Shown here: positions 61,918-64,000 of the stretch, in pieces
Position numbering within the stretch: position 1 is the stretch's first letter
How the letters are laid out: the number at the start of each line of letters is the position of its first letter
Assembly: GCA_947598825.1 (NCBI GenBank)
Contig: CANQFM010000002.1
Span: 1 to 64,000 of the forward strand
DNA from: an uncultured Eisenbergiella sp.
Lineage (GTDB): Bacteria > Bacillota > Clostridia > Lachnospirales > Lachnospiraceae
Direction of reading: 5' to 3'
Length of the DNA: 64,000 nucleotides
Made by a program: the position numbers and the translations under genes
The notes under the pieces: model-generated
Database searches by the model: none
Seen by the model: only the letters and a program-made list of their open reading frames with translations
What the model was told of the DNA's origin: nothing

Positions 61918-63543
61918 ATGGGACGACTGTCTGAGGTGAGGAAGTTTATATGCAGCAGGAATGAGATCCTGTTTTATCTCTTTTTTTCCATTATGCTGTT
62001 CGCAAAGGGGATGGGATGGTACGACGGAATGCCGCAGTACCGGTTATGCCTGGTGCTGGGGGCGAGTTTTTTGCTGGCCAAGCTGACCCTGTCCCGCTAT
62101 ACGCTGCCGCAGTTTGTCATGACGGCCGTATTGGGCGGACTGGGCCTGCTGAGTTATCTGCTTTCCCGTGAAAAAGGGATGTTCATCTGTATGATGCTCG
62201 TGATCGGTATGAAAGATATTCCGGTACGCAGGGCCTTCCAGTTGGGCGCCGTGGTATGGGGCGGCATTTTTGCCTACCGCGTATTTCTTTTTCTGACGGG
62301 GATAGAAAAAGGGATACTGCTCGTGCATGACAAGCTGGGGCTGGGGCATATTTTCCGGTGGAGCATGGGCTACCCGCATCCGAATGTCTTTCATATTTCT
62401 TATGTGATCCTGCTGGCCTTTGTGTTTTATCTGCGCAGGCCGGACCGCAGGGGGATGAAGCGGGCGGTTTTTCTCGCATTTCTGGGAAACTGTTTCGTCT
62501 TCCTTTATTCCGTGAGCATGACGGGATTTCTGCTGACTGTCATCTATCTTTTTGGCGTCGTCTATTTTGAAACGCGCCGGCGGTTTTCCAAATGGGAAAA
62601 AGCAGCCGTCGTCTGTATTTTGCCCCTCTGCCTGCTCTTTTCCCTGGCGGCCCCTCTGCTGCCGCAGGGCCCTGTTTTCGATATCCTGAATAAAATGATG
62701 AATACGCGGCTGAATCTGTCGCGGTATTTTCTGCTGAATCATCCGGTTTCGCTGTTCGGGCAGAGGATCCTTGTGGAAGATTCGAATCTGACGATGGACA
62801 ATTCCTATGTTTTTGCGTTGATGACATATGGGGCGGCGCCCTTTGTGCTGTTGATGGCGGCCTATTTTTTGATGATCCGTTCCGCGCTGAAGGAGGGACG
62901 CCGCAGGGAACTGGCGATCACTCTGGGTTTTTTGATCGCGGGCATTTCGGAACCGTTTTTGTTCAACACTTCGTTTAAAAACCTCAGCCTGCTCTTTATC
63001 GGCAGCTACCTTTACGGGCATATCGACCTGTTCTGCAGGAGCGTCGGCGACGGCAGGATCGGGGTCGCAGACTGGGGGAAACGTTATCTGCGGATCCCTG
63101 GAAGGATAGCGCAGGCGTATGACAGCGTTTTGCTGTCGTTGTCGGCGGCCTGCAGGAAGCTGTCGGGGTATAAGCCACTGTTGGCGGTCCTGGGGCTGGC
63201 CTTTGGACTCGGGGGCGGCGTTTTATGCGCCTGGAGGATGGAGACACCGCAGATGTATATTGTCCCATTGGATATCTGCGACTTTTCGGAGCAGCCTCCT
63301 TTTTTCCTTACAGAAAAACAGAAACAGGAATATGAAGAACAGGGGGCGATCATACCAGTTTATGTGGATGAAGAGACGCCCATGTACCGGTTTGAAGGAA
63401 ACCTGATCAGGCTGGAGCAGATCCGCAAGGTGGCCGGATACGCCTTCTTGTCCGGCATTCTGGGTGTCGCGGCGGGCGCCGCCTGCGGGCTGGTTCTTGC
63501 AGGAAGGAAGAAAAAACCAAATGAAAATATTGATCGTCAATAA
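61918..63543 (+). CDS. Wzy-like polymerase, copy 2, with C-terminal TM-loop-TM tail
   Basis: The 541-residue protein has about ten spans in residues 1-380, with a Wzy-like outer loop (about 255-300). A tail follows: a hydrophobic helix (about 422-440), an acidic outer segment of about 75 residues, and a last helix (about 510-531) before a basic end. The tail topology resembles Wzz chain-length regulators. ATG at 61918 has GAAAGGA upstream; GTG at 61900 is the longer option. It overlaps the next gene by 23 bases. Confidence 0.75.
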   Translation: MGRLSEVRKFICSRNEILFYLFFSIMLFAKGMGWYDGMPQYRLCLVLGASFLLAKLTLSRYTLPQFVMTAVLGGLGLLSYLLSREKGMFICMMLVIGMKDIPVRRAFQLGAVVWGGIFAYRVFLFLTGIEKGILLVHDKLGLGHIFRWSMGYPHPNVFHISYVILLAFVFYLRRPDRRGMKRAVFLAFLGNCFVFLYSVSMTGFLLTVIYLFGVVYFETRRRFSKWEKAAVVCILPLCLLFSLAAPLLPQGPVFDILNKMMNTRLNLSRYFLLNHPVSLFGQRILVEDSNLTMDNSYVFALMTYGAAPFVLLMAAYFLMIRSALKEGRRRELAITLGFLIAGISEPFLFNTSFKNLSLLFIGSYLYGHIDLFCRSVGDGRIGVADWGKRYLRIPGRIAQAYDSVLLSLSAACRKLSGYKPLLAVLGLAFGLGGGVLCAWRMETPQMYIVPLDICDFSEQPPFFLTEKQKQEYEEQGAIIPVYVDEETPMYRFEGNLIRLEQIRKVAGYAFLSGILGVAAGAACGLVLAGRKKKPNENIDRQ

Positions 63544-64000
63544 ATTCCTGCACCCAAACGGCGGTTCGGAAACCTATGTTTTTGATATCGGAAAACAACT
63601 GCAGGCAATGGGACATTCCGTGGAATATTTCGGGATGGAACACGAAGGGCGCATGGTGGGAAACCGGATCGGCTGTTATACGGACGATATGGATTTCCAT
63701 TCAAATAAGGCCGAAAAGCTGCTGTATCCGTTCCGGATCCTGTATTCTGCGGAGGCATCCCGAAAGATCAGAAAAGTGCTTGCAGACTTTGACCCGGATG
63801 TGGTGCATCTGAATAATTTCAATTTTCAACTGACGCCCTCTGTGATCTATGCGGTGCGAAAATACGCGCGGCAGAAGAAAAAAAGGATCCGGCTCATTTA
63901 TACGGCCCACGACTATCAACTGGTCTGTCCGAACCATTTGCTGCGGATCCCCAAAACGGGCGCCGTGTGTACGCAGTGCCTGGGGGGAAAACAGTGGAAC
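63521..64000 (+). CDS. Glycosyltransferase family 4, N-terminal part (cut by window edge)
   Basis: The frame from the ATG at 63521 is open for 160 codons to the end of the window. The product starts MKILIVNKFLHPNGGSETYV, with the GGSE loop of GT4 acceptor domains. It continues with VVHLNNFNFQL, YTAHDYQLVCPNH and a CTQC pair. AGGAAGGAAG lies about 10 bases before the ATG, inside the end of the polymerase gene. The catalytic C-terminal domain is beyond the window. Confidence 0.85.
   Translation, partial: MKILIVNKFLHPNGGSETYVFDIGKQLQAMGHSVEYFGMEHEGRMVGNRIGCYTDDMDFHSNKAEKLLYPFRILYSAEASRKIRKVLADFDPDVVHLNNFNFQLTPSVIYAVRKYARQKKKRIRLIYTAHDYQLVCPNHLLRIPKTGAVCTQCLGGKQWN

Noticed and set aside
1..64000. 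CRISPR array, tRNA, rRNA, prophage or insertion sequence
   Set aside because: No regularly spaced repeats, cloverleaf-like sequences, rRNA motifs, integrase or transposase reading frames were seen on either strand.

Overview
The window looks like chromosome from an anaerobic, moderately GC-rich Clostridia bacterium, most likely a Lachnospiraceae-type gut commensal. The reasons are a complete crotonase-type butyrate operon, a butyrate kinase route, split transketolase genes, a flavin reductase-rubredoxin fusion, strong purine-rich ribosome binding sites, sigma-A-type promoters with 17-base spacers, and near-uniform plus-strand gene direction. Genus and species cannot be read from the sequence. 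No tRNA, rRNA, CRISPR array, insertion sequence or phage gene was seen.

Layout. Bases 1-6,400 hold mixed housekeeping and envelope genes: recQ and an SDR reductase on the minus strand, then a small membrane protein, a thioredoxin-reductase-like flavoprotein, an NlpC/P60 cell-wall hydrolase and a secreted Cys/His protein. Bases 6,470-12,540 form an L-arabinose and arabinan operon (ribulokinase, araD, two transketolase subunits, GH51 arabinofuranosidase, a small cysteine-rich protein). Bases 12,540-14,870 carry hpf and an M23 peptidase, with two unusual intergenic regions. Bases 14,870-21,220 are the butyrate operon thl-crt-hbd-bcd-etfB-etfA, with its own promoter and a strong terminator. Bases 21,250-24,110 carry a flavin reductase-rubredoxin protein, a 64-residue membrane protein, mtnA and an aquaporin.

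From 24,165 (ptb-buk) onward all genes are co-directional and tightly packed. Bases 26,244-64,000 are a surface polysaccharide locus that runs off the right edge. It opens with an ACP-MBOAT-SGNH acylation cassette, then an asparagine-synthase-like amidotransferase and an epimerase. About fifteen known or probable glycosyltransferases follow, of families GT2, GT4, GT11, GT17, GT26 and GT-C. Also present are an ABC exporter, a Wzx flippase, two Wzy-like polymerases, an acyltransferase-3, a pyruvyltransferase and a GH88/105-like protein. A second block with its own promoter (51,353) carries rfbH, rfbF, a reductase, a GT2 and a thiamine-diphosphate enzyme. That set best fits synthesis of a CDP-linked 3,6-dideoxyhexose with a two-carbon branch, as in Yersinia yersiniose.

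How the parts fit. Arabinan degradation feeds the pentose phosphate pathway. Acetyl-CoA from glycolysis is condensed and reduced to butyryl-CoA, with Bcd-Etf as the likely electron-bifurcating step, and ptb-buk converts butyryl-CoA to butyrate and ATP. The glycan locus would build a decorated cell-surface polymer that may be acylated, pyruvylated and amidated. The most interesting points are the yersiniose-like branch-sugar cassette, the DltBCD-like acylation cassette that has no ligase gene and lies next to ptb-buk, the GT26-GT4 fusion, and the polymerase with a Wzz-like tail. Assignments rest on reading motifs and lengths; no database search was run.
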